From an uncultured Rikenellaceae bacterium (GTDB lineage Bacteria; Bacteroidota; Bacteroidia; Bacteroidales; Rikenellaceae): DNA of 64,000 bases. This document shows, in pieces, positions 46,078 through 55,525 of the stretch. Under the pieces are notes generated by a model. It searched no databases, was not told the DNA's origin, and was given only the letters and a program-made list of their open reading frames with translations. How positions within the stretch are numbered: the stretch's first letter is position 1; the number at the start of each line of letters is the position of its first letter. Position numbers and translations under genes: made by a program. The stretch lies in NCBI GenBank assembly GCA_949287525.1, contig CASEGL010000004.1, positions 92,421 through 156,420 of the forward strand, given 5' to 3'.

Positions 46078-46536
46078 TTACAGGGAGAACGGCGGATACT
46101 CGCCGTACATCTCCCGATACAGCGCCAGCGCCTGGTCCTCCAGCCGGCGCATCTGCCGCTCCTCGTCGGGGGTCTTGTCGCCGTGGCCGCACAGGTGCAG
46201 CACGCCGTGGACGATCACCCGCATGATCTCCTCGCGAGGCTGCGTCCCCACGATGTCGGCATTGTCGCGCACCGTAAACGGATCGATGAAGATGTCGCCG
46301 CTCACTACCCTGCTGCCGGTCAGATCGCTGTAATCGAACGTAATGACATCCGTATTATAGTCGTGGTTCAGATAGGTCCGGTTGATGTTCAGATGATATT
46401 CCGACGAGCAGAAAACATAGGCGATGTCGCCCGTCTTGAAGCCCTCTCCGGCAATGACGGCCTTGATCCACGCCGTCGTCTTGCGCCGATCGTGCGGCAG
46501 GAACCCGCACTCCTCCGAATGAAACGTAACAGCCAT
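46078..46536 (-). CDS. ybeY: Endoribonuclease YbeY (rRNA maturation)
   Basis: The 152-residue metallo-RNase has the family motif as HGVLHLCGHGD (from H110), with His110 and His114 as zinc ligands. The usual third ligand position (His) is Asp120 here, and His118 is nearby, a known variation in this phylum. Ahead of it is ITFDYSDLTGSRVVSGDIFI. YbeY matures 16S rRNA 3' ends and helps ribosome quality control. It lies in a block with EnvC-like and TPR genes, on the same strand but 50 bp downstream of the former. Confidence 0.93.
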   Translation of the reverse strand: MAVTFHSEECGFLPHDRRKTTAWIKAVIAGEGFKTGDIAYVFCSSEYHLNINRTYLNHDYNTDVITFDYSDLTGSRVVSGDIFIDPFTVRDNADIVGTQPREEIMRVIVHGVLHLCGHGDKTPDEERQMRRLEDQALALYREMYGEYPPFSL

Positions 46537-46586
46537 AATCGTTCACAAAAAATAGGTCATGCCCGCCGCGGCCGGCCGATCCGAAT

Positions 46587-47786
46587 CTACTTCGCCAGCC
46601 ACAGTTCGGGATTGAGGAAAGTGGTTCCTTTCCACAGTTCAAAATGCAGGTACCAGTCGTCGTTGTTGGCCGTGGAAGGCAGCGTGCCGATCACTTCGTT
46701 GCGGCCGACGCGGTCGTTGGCCTTCACGCTGACCTCCGCCAGGTTGGAATAGACCGTATAGTAGCTGCCGTGATTTACCATCACGCAGTTGTTCAATCCC
46801 TTGATGAATACCACGCGGCTCACCGTACCCTCGAAGATCGTACGCACGGGCGCACCCTTCTCTCCGGCGATATTGACGCCCTTGTTATCCACAATCAGGC
46901 CGCGCTGGGTCGGATGGGGATGCTTTCCGAAACGGTCGATAATGACGCCGCCGCTTACCGGACAGGGGAATTTGCCCTGATTCTGGGCAAAATTGTTGCT
47001 CAGCTCCACGCGTACCTTCTCTTCAGCCGCACTGCGCTGTACGCCCGACTGACGGCGCGCCTCCTCGGCTACCAACCGCTGCAACTGTTTCTGGGCATTC
47101 TGCTTTTCTCGTTCCTTCTGGCGGATCTGACCGGCAATCTTACGTTCGTTGGCCGCCAGCCGCGAACTGTTTTGCTTGTAGGCCTGCTCGTCGGCACGCA
47201 ATGTCTTCAGCTCCCTGTCCCGATTGTTGCGCGACTCCTCCAACTGGGCCAGCTGGGCATCCAGCAGGCGTTTCTCCCCGACCATGATGCCGGCCAGCGA
47301 ATCGAGTTCGGCCGCCTTCTCCGCACGCAGCCGGTTGTAACGGCGCATGTAGTCGATGCGCAACGTCGCCTCCTGGAAGTCGCGGGCCGAAAAGAGAAAG
47401 GCCAGCGAATTGTTCAGCAGCGAATTCTTGTAGGCGGCATAAATCATCTTGGCATACTCCTGCTTCAATGTGGCGATACGCTCCTCCAGGACGGCGATCT
47501 CCTCCTCCTTGGCAGCAATATTCCGACGACAGATCTCGATCTGTTCGTTCAGCGAAGCCACGATGCTCATACGGTTGGATATACGCGACGCAACAAGCTT
47601 CAATTCATTGAGCGTCACGGCCTTTTCTCCCTTAATTTTATTCAGCAGCGCCTCGTTCCGCTTGATCTCCGCCTCGGCGCGGGCAATCTGTTCGTTGAGC
47701 GACTTGATCGTCACCTGCCCCATCGCCTTCGGAGCGAAAGCCACGCAACAGAGTGTCAGTAAGAAGATTATTGCAAACCGTTTCAT
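46587..47786 (-). CDS. EnvC-like murein hydrolase activator (degenerate LytM)
   Basis: The 399-residue exported protein has a signal peptide (ending MGQ, about residue 24), a long coiled coil (about 25-260, repeated KSLNEQIARAEAEIKRNEAL style) and a C-terminal LytM/M23 domain. Zinc ligands of active M23 peptidases are missing: the first His/Asp pair reads DNKGVNIAG, and HxH reads WYLHFELW. This matches EnvC, a non-catalytic activator of amidases during cell division. Amidase partner not in the window. Its ATG overlaps the preceding gene's stop by 4 bp. Confidence 0.88.
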   Translation of the reverse strand: MKRFAIIFLLTLCCVAFAPKAMGQVTIKSLNEQIARAEAEIKRNEALLNKIKGEKAVTLNELKLVASRISNRMSIVASLNEQIEICRRNIAAKEEEIAVLEERIATLKQEYAKMIYAAYKNSLLNNSLAFLFSARDFQEATLRIDYMRRYNRLRAEKAAELDSLAGIMVGEKRLLDAQLAQLEESRNNRDRELKTLRADEQAYKQNSSRLAANERKIAGQIRQKEREKQNAQKQLQRLVAEEARRQSGVQRSAAEEKVRVELSNNFAQNQGKFPCPVSGGVIIDRFGKHPHPTQRGLIVDNKGVNIAGEKGAPVRTIFEGTVSRVVFIKGLNNCVMVNHGSYYTVYSNLAEVSVKANDRVGRNEVIGTLPSTANNDDWYLHFELWKGTTFLNPELWLAK

Positions 47787-49510
47787 TTCTCTTCGATCAT
47801 TTCCATTCGTTTTCGGATCGTTTCGGGATCATACCCCCGGTTGAGCGCCCGCTCCCAATATACGCTTGCCAGAAACGTGTCGCCCATTGCATACAACACT
47901 TCGGCATAGTGGAACAGCAGCACCGCACTGTTGTTGCCGTCATACGAAACCGCCAGCTGCATCACCTTGCGCGCCTCCTCGTAGCGTCCCATCAGGTAGA
48001 GGATCCACCCCTCCGTATCGAGCGAAGAGGCATTGCGCGGCACCAGTTCGTTGGCGCGACGGCTCATGGCCAGCGCACGCTCCAGCTCACGCCCCTCCTC
48101 GCCCAGATAATAGGCATAGTTGTTCAGCACGCCCGCATTGTCGGGATCGAGGCGCAAAGCCCGCCGGTAATAGCGATAACACCGGTGCGTCCGCCCCGTC
48201 TGATAGGCAATGTCGCCGAGAGTTCCCACCAGCGCGCTGCGCACCGAATCGTTGGCCGCCGTGCGACAGGCCGTGCGGAACACCTTGGAAGCCCGATCGA
48301 AATCCTCCTCGGCGATATAGGCATACGCCTTGCTCACTAACAGGTCGGTATTGCCCGGAAAGCGCCGGAGTCCCATATCGGAATATTTGGCCACCGAATC
48401 GGGACGTTGCAGATAAGCCTCGATCCATACGACCTCGTCGTAGGGTTCGATCCGGTCGGGATGGAGTGCCAGATAGGCCTTGTAGAACGACAGCCCCTGC
48501 TCCACCTCGCCGCCCCGTATCAGGTGCGTGGCATAGAGATCCACCGCCTCGTAATCATCGGGGTATTTGGCAATCAGGATTCCAGCCAACGTATTGATGG
48601 CAAAATAGTTGTCACGATAGAACGGAACATCCGACGTCAGTTGTCCGAATACGTCGCGCTTTTTGGCGAACGGCATATCGTCGCTGGCAAAAATGCGCTG
48701 CAGCATACGCAGGTAGGCGGGTGCGTCATTCCGGCCGAGATAGTAGTCGGCCATCGCCGCCAACGTGTTGATATTGGTCGAATCGAGCCGGAATGCCTCC
48801 CGATAATTGGCTTCGGCCAACGAATCGCGCCCCATCGCGACATAAATGTCCCCCAGCACCCGATAGTTGTCATCGTCGTAGGGATAGTCGGCAATCAGTT
48901 TTTCCGTCTCCTCGATCGCCTTGTCGTAAAGGCGCAGCCGCAGCGACAACTCGCGTTTGTAGGCGGAGATCTCCTCCATCCTTCCGAGCCGCATTTCGGC
49001 CGTATCGAGAATCGAAAGCGCCGAGTAGGGCTGGCGGTCGAACTCGTAGAGTGCCGCCAGCAGCTTGTAGTTCATCGGATTGTGGGAATCCTCGCGCATC
49101 AGGCGGGTGTAGATGTCCATCGCCTCGTCATAACGGCCGGAAAGCACCAGCACCCGACCGAGCTGACTGCGATAGGTCAGGTTGGCCGTATCGAGCCGCA
49201 CGGCATTCCGGCTGAAGCCGGTCGCCGCCTCCAGATCGCCGCCCGCCATCAGCAGTTCGGCCAGTTCGTAGCTGGCCGGCGCATAGGCCGAGTCGATCTC
49301 CAGCGCCCTCCGGAACAGGTCGATGCCCCGTGCGGTATCTCCCTGCACCGCATAGGCCTTGATTCCCTCGGTATGGTAGTAATAGGGGGCGTAGCCGTCT
49401 TCGTAACCGGACGGAAGACGGTCACGGAAGGCCGTGCGCGACGTCGCCGCACAGGAGATCATTCCCGCTGCAGCCGCCACAACCGTCACGATATGCCAAA
49501 ACCTTTTCAT
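47783..49510 (-). CDS. TPR-repeat lipoprotein
   Basis: The 575-residue lipoprotein (Cys 20 in AGMISC) consists of many tetratricopeptide-like helices, for example GDTARGIDLFRRALEIDSAY (about 58-77), YKLLAALYEFDRQPYSALSI and AGVLNNYAYYLGEEGRELERA. TPR arrays are protein-docking scaffolds. It is translationally coupled with the EnvC-like factor (4-bp overlap), so a role in division or envelope assembly is likely. No catalytic domain was seen. Confidence 0.88.
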   Translation of the reverse strand: MKRFWHIVTVVAAAAGMISCAATSRTAFRDRLPSGYEDGYAPYYYHTEGIKAYAVQGDTARGIDLFRRALEIDSAYAPASYELAELLMAGGDLEAATGFSRNAVRLDTANLTYRSQLGRVLVLSGRYDEAMDIYTRLMREDSHNPMNYKLLAALYEFDRQPYSALSILDTAEMRLGRMEEISAYKRELSLRLRLYDKAIEETEKLIADYPYDDDNYRVLGDIYVAMGRDSLAEANYREAFRLDSTNINTLAAMADYYLGRNDAPAYLRMLQRIFASDDMPFAKKRDVFGQLTSDVPFYRDNYFAINTLAGILIAKYPDDYEAVDLYATHLIRGGEVEQGLSFYKAYLALHPDRIEPYDEVVWIEAYLQRPDSVAKYSDMGLRRFPGNTDLLVSKAYAYIAEEDFDRASKVFRTACRTAANDSVRSALVGTLGDIAYQTGRTHRCYRYYRRALRLDPDNAGVLNNYAYYLGEEGRELERALAMSRRANELVPRNASSLDTEGWILYLMGRYEEARKVMQLAVSYDGNNSAVLLFHYAEVLYAMGDTFLASVYWERALNRGYDPETIRKRMEMIEEK

Positions 49511-49561
49511 CTTCCGTTCTGCACGTTCATGCCTGCCCCGCTACCCTGCCGCGACGCCCGA

Positions 49562-50587
49562 TCAGAGCGCCGTGTCGAACTGGTGCAGGAAACGCACGTC
49601 GTTCTCGAAGTAGAGCCGCAGGTCCTTGACGCCGTATTTGAGCATCGCGCTGCGCTCCACGCCCATGCCGAATGCGAATCCGCTGTATTTCTTGCTGTCG
49701 ATGCCGCAGGCCTCCAGCACGTTGGGATCGACCATGCCGCATCCCATGATCTCCAGCCAGCCGGTGTGCTTGCAGACGTTGCAGCCCTTGCCGCCGCAGA
49801 GGTTGCAGGAGATGTCCATCTCGGCCGACGGCTCCGTGAAGGGGAAATAGGAAGGACGCAGACGGATCTTGGTCTGCTCGCCGAAGAACTCGTGCACGAA
49901 ATAGAGCAGCGACTGCTTCATGTCGGCGAAAGAGACGTTCTCGTCGATGTAGAGACCTTCGATCTGGTGGAAGATACAGTGGGCGCGGTACGAGATCGCC
50001 TCGTTGCGGAACACTCGACCGGGGCAGATCACGCGGATCGGCGGCTTCTGGCTCTGCATGACGCGCACCTGAATGGAGCTGGTGTGGGTGCGGAGCAGGA
50101 TGTCGGGATCCTTCTCGATGAAGAAGGTGTCCTGCATGTCGCGGGCGGGGTGTTCGGGCGGGAAGTTGAGCGCCGAGAAGACATGCCAGTCGTCCTCGAT
50201 TTCGGGACCCTCGGCCACCACATAACCCAGCCGTTCGAAGATGCCGCAGATCTCGTTGCGCACGAGCGAGAGCGGATGGCGGCTGCCGAGTGGCTGCGCC
50301 GTACCGGGACGGGTGGGATCGCCGATGCATCCGGCCGGTTCGGCAGCGTGGGCTTCCAGCTCCTGCTTCATCTCGTTTACACGCTCCTGCGCTCTGTTTT
50401 TCAGCTTGTTGAGACGCTGGCCGAGTTCGCGCTTCAACTCCGGAGCGACGCTCTTGAACTCATCCATCAGATCGTTCAGTTCGCCCTTACGACCGAGCAT
50501 GCGTACCCGGAATTCCTCGATTTCCGCAGCGGTACGCGGAGCGAACGCCTCCACCTCGGCCAACAACCGTTCTATTTTGTCAATCAT
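49562..50587 (-). CDS. pheS: Phenylalanyl-tRNA synthetase alpha subunit
   Basis: The 341-residue class II synthetase subunit has an N-terminal coiled coil (MIDKIERLLAEVEAFAPRTA), motif 2 near GRVFRNEAISYRAHCIFHQI (about 200-219) and motif 3 with GFAFGMGVERSAMLKYG (about 307-323). A Cys-rich loop CNLCGGKGCNVCKHTGW near residue 265 is usual for bacterial PheS. The partner PheT is not in the window. The start MIDKIERL lies 50 bp from a TAnnTTTG promoter; an upstream ATG would add nine residues. Confidence 0.95.
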   Translation of the reverse strand: MIDKIERLLAEVEAFAPRTAAEIEEFRVRMLGRKGELNDLMDEFKSVAPELKRELGQRLNKLKNRAQERVNEMKQELEAHAAEPAGCIGDPTRPGTAQPLGSRHPLSLVRNEICGIFERLGYVVAEGPEIEDDWHVFSALNFPPEHPARDMQDTFFIEKDPDILLRTHTSSIQVRVMQSQKPPIRVICPGRVFRNEAISYRAHCIFHQIEGLYIDENVSFADMKQSLLYFVHEFFGEQTKIRLRPSYFPFTEPSAEMDISCNLCGGKGCNVCKHTGWLEIMGCGMVDPNVLEACGIDSKKYSGFAFGMGVERSAMLKYGVKDLRLYFENDVRFLHQFDTAL

Positions 50588-50636
50588 ATTGCTGTACTTA
50601 GTTCGTTGTTCCAATGCCGGAACGGCATAATAATTA

Positions 50637-50644
50637 CAAAGTTA
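50637..50644 (-). promoter_or_regulatory. -7 promoter element for pheS
   Basis: TAACTTTG on the minus strand, an exact TAnnTTTG match, 50 bp upstream of the pheS start. Confidence 0.6.
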
Positions 50645-50711
50645 GTCATTTTATACATTCCCCGTACCATTGCATGCCCCCGAATCGTTCCGAAAATACG
50701 CCATCCGAAAG

Positions 50712-50743
50712 TTTTCCGGTCTGCGGAAAAATCCGTATCTTCG
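50712..50743 (+). promoter_or_regulatory. Two-box promoter for murA
   Basis: TTTT (50712-50715) and TATCTTCG (50736-50743) are 20 bp apart, with one mismatch in each box to TTTG/TAnnTTTG. It is 33 bp upstream of the murA ATG. Confidence 0.45.
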
Positions 50744-50775
50744 GATATAAAACCACTAAATCCGAAGTAACGACC

Positions 50776-52083
50776 ATGTCCAAATTCATCGTACAGGGCG
50801 GCTGCCGCCTGCAGGGCGAAATCATCCCGCAGGGAGCCAAGAACGAAGCCCTGCAAATCATATGCGCCACGCTGCTCACCCCCGAAAAGGTGACGCTGCA
50901 CAACGTGCCGGAAATCGTCGATATCATCCAGCTCATCGAGATGCTGCGCGCCATGGGCGTGGAGATCGAGAAGATCGACGACAAAAGCTATACCTTCTGC
51001 GCCCGCGACATCGACCTCGAATACCTCCGTTCGGAGGACTACCGCCGCCGGGGCGCCCGCCTGCGCGGTTCGGTCATGGTGATCGGCCCGCTGCTGGCCC
51101 GCTTCGGCATCGCCTACCTGCCCAAACCGGGCGGCGACAAGATCGGCCGGCGCCGGCTCGACACCCACCTGATCGGTTTCCAGAAACTGGGCGCCAAGTT
51201 CGACTACAACCTCGACGACAACTACTTCGCCATCCGCGCCGACTCGCTGCACGGCAGCTACATGCTGCTCGACGAGGCCTCCGTAACGGGTACGGCCAAC
51301 ATCGTCATGGCCGCCGTGATGGCCAAGGGCGAAACCACGATCTACAACGCCGCCTGCGAACCCTACGTCCAGCAGCTCTGCCGGATGCTGGTGCGCATGG
51401 GTGCCGACATCAGCGGCATCGGCTCGAACCTGCTCACGATCCGGGGCGTGGACAACCTCGGCGGCACGACCCACACCATGCTGCCCGACATGATCGAGGT
51501 GGGCAGCTTCATCGGCATGGCTGCCATGACGCAGTCGGAGCTGACCATCAAGGACGTTTCGTTCGAGAATCTGGGCATCATCCCGATGCAGTTCGCCCGC
51601 ATGGGCATCCGCTTCGAGCAGCGGGGCGACGACCTCTACATACCCAGTCAGGAACACTACGAGATCGAAACCTTCCTCGACGGTTCGATCATGACCATTG
51701 CCGACGCGCCGTGGCCGGGACTGACCCCCGACCTGCTGTCGGTCTTCCTCGTGGTGGCCACCCAGGCCAAGGGATCGGTGCTGATCCACCAGAAGATGTT
51801 CGAGAGCCGCCTCTTCTTCGTCGACAAGCTGATCGACATGGGCGCACAGATCATCCTCTGCGACCCGCACCGCGCCACGGTCATCGGCCACAACCACGAA
51901 CGCCGCCTGCGGGGTACGGTGATGACCTCGCCCGATATCCGTGCCGGCGTGGCGTTGCTGATCGCCGCCATGAGTGCCGAGGGGCAGAGCGTCATCCAGA
52001 ATGTCGAGCAGATTGACCGCGGATACCAGTATATCGACAAGCGCCTCAACGCACTGGGCGCCCACATCGTACGGGAAGAGTAG
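50776..52083 (+). CDS. murA: UDP-N-acetylglucosamine 1-carboxyvinyltransferase MurA
   Basis: The 435-residue enzyme adds enolpyruvate to UDP-GlcNAc, the first committed step of peptidoglycan synthesis. The fold is complete (GGCRLQGEIIPQGAKNEAL at the start, LPDMIEVGSFIGMAAMTQSE mid-protein). The active-site loop reads KPGGDKIGRR, so the usual catalytic Cys (E. coli Cys115) is Asp121. This Cys-to-Asp variant is known to remain active and to give fosfomycin insensitivity in other bacteria. The start is 33 bp after a promoter. It is divergent from pheS. Confidence 0.95.
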   Translation: MSKFIVQGGCRLQGEIIPQGAKNEALQIICATLLTPEKVTLHNVPEIVDIIQLIEMLRAMGVEIEKIDDKSYTFCARDIDLEYLRSEDYRRRGARLRGSVMVIGPLLARFGIAYLPKPGGDKIGRRRLDTHLIGFQKLGAKFDYNLDDNYFAIRADSLHGSYMLLDEASVTGTANIVMAAVMAKGETTIYNAACEPYVQQLCRMLVRMGADISGIGSNLLTIRGVDNLGGTTHTMLPDMIEVGSFIGMAAMTQSELTIKDVSFENLGIIPMQFARMGIRFEQRGDDLYIPSQEHYEIETFLDGSIMTIADAPWPGLTPDLLSVFLVVATQAKGSVLIHQKMFESRLFFVDKLIDMGAQIILCDPHRATVIGHNHERRLRGTVMTSPDIRAGVALLIAAMSAEGQSVIQNVEQIDRGYQYIDKRLNALGAHIVREE

Positions 52084-52112
52084 GGAGCGCGTTCCCTGCC
52101 CACGAAGGCATG

Positions 52113-52143
52113 CGGCCGGTTCTCCATGAAGGGGAACCGGCCG
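52113..52143. terminator. Hairpin between murA and the GtrA gene
   Basis: CGGCCGGTTCTCC (52113-52125) pairs with GGGGAACCGGCCG (52131-52143), 13 bp with one wobble, around ATGAA. There is no T-run. It lies between convergent genes and could end transcripts from both. Confidence 0.55.
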
Positions 52144-52165
52144 GATCATGTTGTCGGACCGGAAA

Positions 52166-52660
52166 TCACCGCCTGCGCGCCCGGTGGGTCCGGAAGGTAA
52201 AGAAACGGGCGGCCAGGTAGCTGTAGAGAATCACCGCCGCATCGACGATCGGTTTGGCGACGGGGGCATAGATGTGGCACACCTCCACGAACAGTTTCAG
52301 CAGCAGATAGTTAAGCAGAAACGATCCGGCCGTCTGCAGCACGTAGCGCACCAGCTGGGTGCGGCCGCGCAGGGGCGACAGGGTAAAGGTCACGTAGCGG
52401 TTGAGCCAGAAACCGGTGAAGAAGGTGATCGGAAACTGGATGCAGAGCGTCAGGATGTGGGGCGACATCACCGCAACGCCCAGATCGAGGTAGCGCCCCG
52501 CCACGACAAAGCGGTACAGCACATAGTACAACACCCACATCAGCAGCATGTTCAGCCCGCCGCACAGGGCATAGCGGAAGGTTTCGCGCGGCACCCAGCG
52601 GCGCAGCGGCGCGATGTAGAACCAGTCGATGAACCGGGTGATGACCTTGGCGACTCCCAT
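52166..52660 (-). CDS. GtrA-family membrane protein
   Basis: The 164-residue protein has four hydrophobic segments in the GtrA arrangement (about 36-53, 65-88, 105-125, 135-155) and the conserved FWLNRYVTF near residue 84. GtrA proteins are thought to flip or handle bactoprenyl-linked sugars. It lies 10 bp downstream of uvrB on the same strand. The pairing with a DNA-repair gene is probably incidental. Confidence 0.85.
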   Translation of the reverse strand: MGVAKVITRFIDWFYIAPLRRWVPRETFRYALCGGLNMLLMWVLYYVLYRFVVAGRYLDLGVAVMSPHILTLCIQFPITFFTGFWLNRYVTFTLSPLRGRTQLVRYVLQTAGSFLLNYLLLKLFVEVCHIYAPVAKPIVDAAVILYSYLAARFFTFRTHRARRR

Positions 52661-52669
52661 CTCTTCTCC

Positions 52670-54742
52670 TTACCGTTTGTCCCGTCGGGTGCGCGGGGCG
52701 TGTTCCCCGCTCCGTGCGTCGCCCTCCTCCTCGATCCGCTGCCGCTCCTGCAGGGCATACATCTCGTTGCGGTATTTGGCTGCCGCAATGAAGTCGAGTT
52801 CGGTGGCCGCCTTCTCCATCTTCGCCTTGGCCGCCGCAATGGCGTCGGGCAGGCTCATGCCGTCGTAGTTGTCGTGGACGTCAGCCGCCACGGAGTAGCC
52901 GCCCTGACGGGTCGGGTAGGGAACGCTGGCGCTTTCGGCCAGATTGACCAGCAGGTCGCTGTTCGACCGGCCGCTCTTCTGCGCCTGCCGCGGCACCAGC
53001 CCGTGTTCCTCGTTGTAGCGGATCTGCTTCTCGCGCCGGCGGTTGCTCTCGTTGATGGCGATCTGCATCGCCTCGGTGCGCCGGTCGGCATACATGATGA
53101 CCTGGCCGTGGACGTTGCGCGCGGCACGTCCGGCCGTCTGGGTCAGCGCGCGGTCGCTCCGCAGGAACCCCTCCTTGTCGGCGTCCATGATGGCCACGAG
53201 CGACACCTCCGGCAGGTCGAGTCCCTCGCGCAGCAGGTTCACGCCGATCAGCACGTCGAACGATCCGGCGCGCAGATCCTCCAGAATCTGAATACGTTCC
53301 AGCGTATCCACCTCGGAGTGGATGTAGCGGTTGCGGATGCCGATACGGTCGAAATATTTGGAGAGTTCCTCGGCCATCCGCTTGGTGAGGGTGGTGACCA
53401 GCACGCGCTCGTTCTTGTCGGCCCGGATGCGGATCTCCTCGATCAGGTCGTCGATCTGGTTCTCGGTCGGACGCACCGAAATGGGCGGATCGACCAGTCC
53501 CGTGGGTCGGATGAGCTGCTCGACCACGGCGCCTTCGCTCTTGGTCAGTTCGTAGTCGGCGGGGGTCGCGCTGATGTAGATGGTCGTTCCGGCCAGCATT
53601 TCGAACTCGCTGAAGGTCAGCGGCCGGTTATCCTTGGCGGCGGGCAGGCGGAAGCCGTACTCCACGAGGCTCTCCTTGCGGGCGCGGTCGCCGCCGTACA
53701 TGGCGCGGATCTGGGGAATGGTCACATGGCTCTCGTCGATCACCAGCAGGTAGTCCTCCGGAAAATAGTCGAGCAGACAGAACGGCCGCGTACCCTCGCG
53801 CCGTCCGTCCAGATAGCGCGAATAGTTCTCGATGCCGGAACAGTAGCCCAGCTCCTTGATCATCTCCACGTCGTACTCGACGCGCTGCTTGAGCCGCTGC
53901 GCCTCGACATGCCGTCCCGTCTCCTCGAAATACTTAATCCGTTCGCCCAGATCGAGCTGGATCTGTTCGATCGCCTTGTTGGTCCGCTCGCGCGTGGTGA
54001 CGAACATGTTGGCCGGAAAGATGGTTACCGTATCGAGTTCCTCCAACACCTGCCCGCTGGCCGGATCGACCCGCGAGAGGCGCTCGATCTCGTCGTCGAA
54101 CATCGAAATGCGGTACACGGAGTCGCTGTAGGCCGACATCACGTCGATCACCTCGCCCTTGACGCGGAAGGTGCCGCTCTGCAGGTCGAGTTCGGTGCGG
54201 GTGTAGAGGGCATCGACGAGGGCATAGAGGATCTTCTTGCGCCCCGGCGTGTCGCCCACGGTGAGTTTCACGCTCGAGGCGTGGAAATCTTCGGGGTTGC
54301 CGATACCGTAGAGACACGACACGCTCGACACCACCACGATGTCGCGGCGCCCCGACAGCAGCGAAGCGGTCGTGCGCAGCCGCATCTTCTCGATCTCCTC
54401 GTTGATCGAGAGGTCCTTCTCGATGTAGGTATCCGAAGCCGGCAGATAGGCCTCCGGCTGGTAATAGTCGTAATAGGAAACGAAATACTCGACGGCGTTA
54501 TCGGGGAAAAAGGTCTTGAATTCGCCGTAGAGCTGTGCCGCCAGCGTCTTGTTGTGGCTCAGCACGAGGGTAGGGCGCCCCAGTCGGGCGATGACGTTGG
54601 CGATGGTGAACGTCTTACCCGAACCGGTCACACCCAGCAGCGTGTTGTGGCGACTGTGGGCATTGATCGACCGGACCAGCTCCTCGATGGCTTCGGGCTG
54701 GTCTCCGGTAGGTTTGTAATCCGATACGAGTTTGAAATCCAT
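52670..54742 (-). CDS. uvrB: Excinuclease ABC subunit B
   Basis: The 690-residue nucleotide-excision repair helicase has Walker A GVTGSGKT (about 38-45), the beta-hairpin [20 protein letters not shown] (about 88-107), the helicase half with [38 protein letters not shown] (about 500-519) and the C-terminal UVR motif ([19 protein letters not shown]). UvrB verifies damage with UvrA and nicks with UvrC. The frame is complete; it is preceded by a promoter 8 bp upstream. Confidence 0.96.
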   Translation of the reverse strand: MDFKLVSDYKPTGDQPEAIEELVRSINAHSRHNTLLGVTGSGKTFTIANVIARLGRPTLVLSHNKTLAAQLYGEFKTFFPDNAVEYFVSYYDYYQPEAYLPASDTYIEKDLSINEEIEKMRLRTTASLLSGRRDIVVVSSVSCLYGIGNPEDFHASSVKLTVGDTPGRKKILYALVDALYTRTELDLQSGTFRVKGEVIDVMSAYSDSVYRISMFDDEIERLSRVDPASGQVLEELDTVTIFPANMFVTTRERTNKAIEQIQLDLGERIKYFEETGRHVEAQRLKQRVEYDVEMIKELGYCSGIENYSRYLDGRREGTRPFCLLDYFPEDYLLVIDESHVTIPQIRAMYGGDRARKESLVEYGFRLPAAKDNRPLTFSEFEMLAGTTIYISATPADYELTKSEGAVVEQLIRPTGLVDPPISVRPTENQIDDLIEEIRIRADKNERVLVTTLTKRMAEELSKYFDRIGIRNRYIHSEVDTLERIQILEDLRAGSFDVLIGVNLLREGLDLPEVSLVAIMDADKEGFLRSDRALTQTAGRAARNVHGQVIMYADRRTEAMQIAINESNRRREKQIRYNEEHGLVPRQAQKSGRSNSDLLVNLAESASVPYPTRQGGYSVAADVHDNYDGMSLPDAIAAAKAKMEKAATELDFIAAAKYRNEMYALQERQRIEEEGDARSGEHAPRTRRDKR

Positions 54743-54749
54743 AGGGCTG

Positions 54750-54757
54750 CAAAGTTA
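54750..54757 (-). promoter_or_regulatory. -7 promoter element for uvrB
   Basis: TAACTTTG on the minus strand, an exact TAnnTTTG match, ending 8 bp upstream of the ATG. The implied leader is close to zero. No LexA-type box was recognised. Confidence 0.5.
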
Positions 54758-54843
54758 GCAATTATCGGGACGCACTGCATCCTGCATCTTTTACAAACGT
54801 CTTTTCTTCACCCCTGCGTATGCGCACCGGCACCGAAAAGCGA

Positions 54844-54879
54844 AGCCGCGCGCCCCGTCCTCCAACGGTTCGCGCGGCT
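54844..54879 (-). terminator. Hairpin after rdgB
   Basis: AGCCGCGCG (54844-54852) pairs with CGCGCGGCT (54871-54879). A broken T-rich tract follows on the minus strand. It separates rdgB from the uvrB promoter. Confidence 0.5.
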
Positions 54880-54912
54880 TTGTCAGTCAGTCCGACTTCC
54901 TCTCGCGGAAGA

Positions 54913-55509
54913 TCAATTTTCGCCATGGGCGTCATAGAGCCGCATGAAGTCGGCGAACTTCCGCACGGCGCGGCCGCGGTGGCTGATGGCGTTTTTCCGC
55001 TCGGCCGACATCTCGGCAAAGGTCTCCGTCTCACCCTCCGGCACGAATACGGGGTCGTAACCGAATCCGTGATCGCCGGCCGGCTGTTCCGTGATCCGTC
55101 CTTCGACCACGCCCTCGAAGAGATACTCCTCGCCATCGAGAATCAGGGCGATCACCGTCCGGAAACGGGCCCGGCGATCCGTCCTGCCCTCCATGTTGCG
55201 GAGCAGCAGGCGCATGTTGGCCTCGAAGTCGTGGCCGTCGGTCGCATAGCGGGCCGAATGGACGCCCGGCGCGCCGTCCAGTGCATCGACCTCCAGTCCG
55301 GTGTCGTCGGCAAAACAATCCTCGCCCGTATGCTCATGCACGTAGCGCGCCTTCTGCAGGGCATTGCCCTCGATGGTGGGTTCCTCCTCCGGAATCTCCT
55401 CCGTGATGCCGCACTCGCGCAGCGTCACGAGCCGGTATTCGCCGCCCAGCATGGCAGCCACCTCCTCCATCTTGTGGGCGTTATTGGTCGCAAAAACAAT
55501 CTTTCTCAT
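54913..55509 (-). CDS. rdgB: RdgB/HAM1-family dITP/XTP pyrophosphatase
   Basis: The 198-residue enzyme removes non-canonical purine nucleotides from the pool. Hallmarks are MRKIVFATNNAHKMEEVAAM at the start, the catalytic CFADDTGLEVDALDGAPGVH (about 66-85) and the GFGYDPVFVP with SHRGRAVRK near the end. The start at 55509 avoids overlap with the HAD gene; an in-frame upstream Met would overlap it. It is 16 bp downstream of that gene, so co-transcribed. Confidence 0.94.
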   Translation of the reverse strand: MRKIVFATNNAHKMEEVAAMLGGEYRLVTLRECGITEEIPEEEPTIEGNALQKARYVHEHTGEDCFADDTGLEVDALDGAPGVHSARYATDGHDFEANMRLLLRNMEGRTDRRARFRTVIALILDGEEYLFEGVVEGRITEQPAGDHGFGYDPVFVPEGETETFAEMSAERKNAISHRGRAVRKFADFMRLYDAHGEN

Positions 55510-55525
55510 CTCTTCCGTATCTAAT

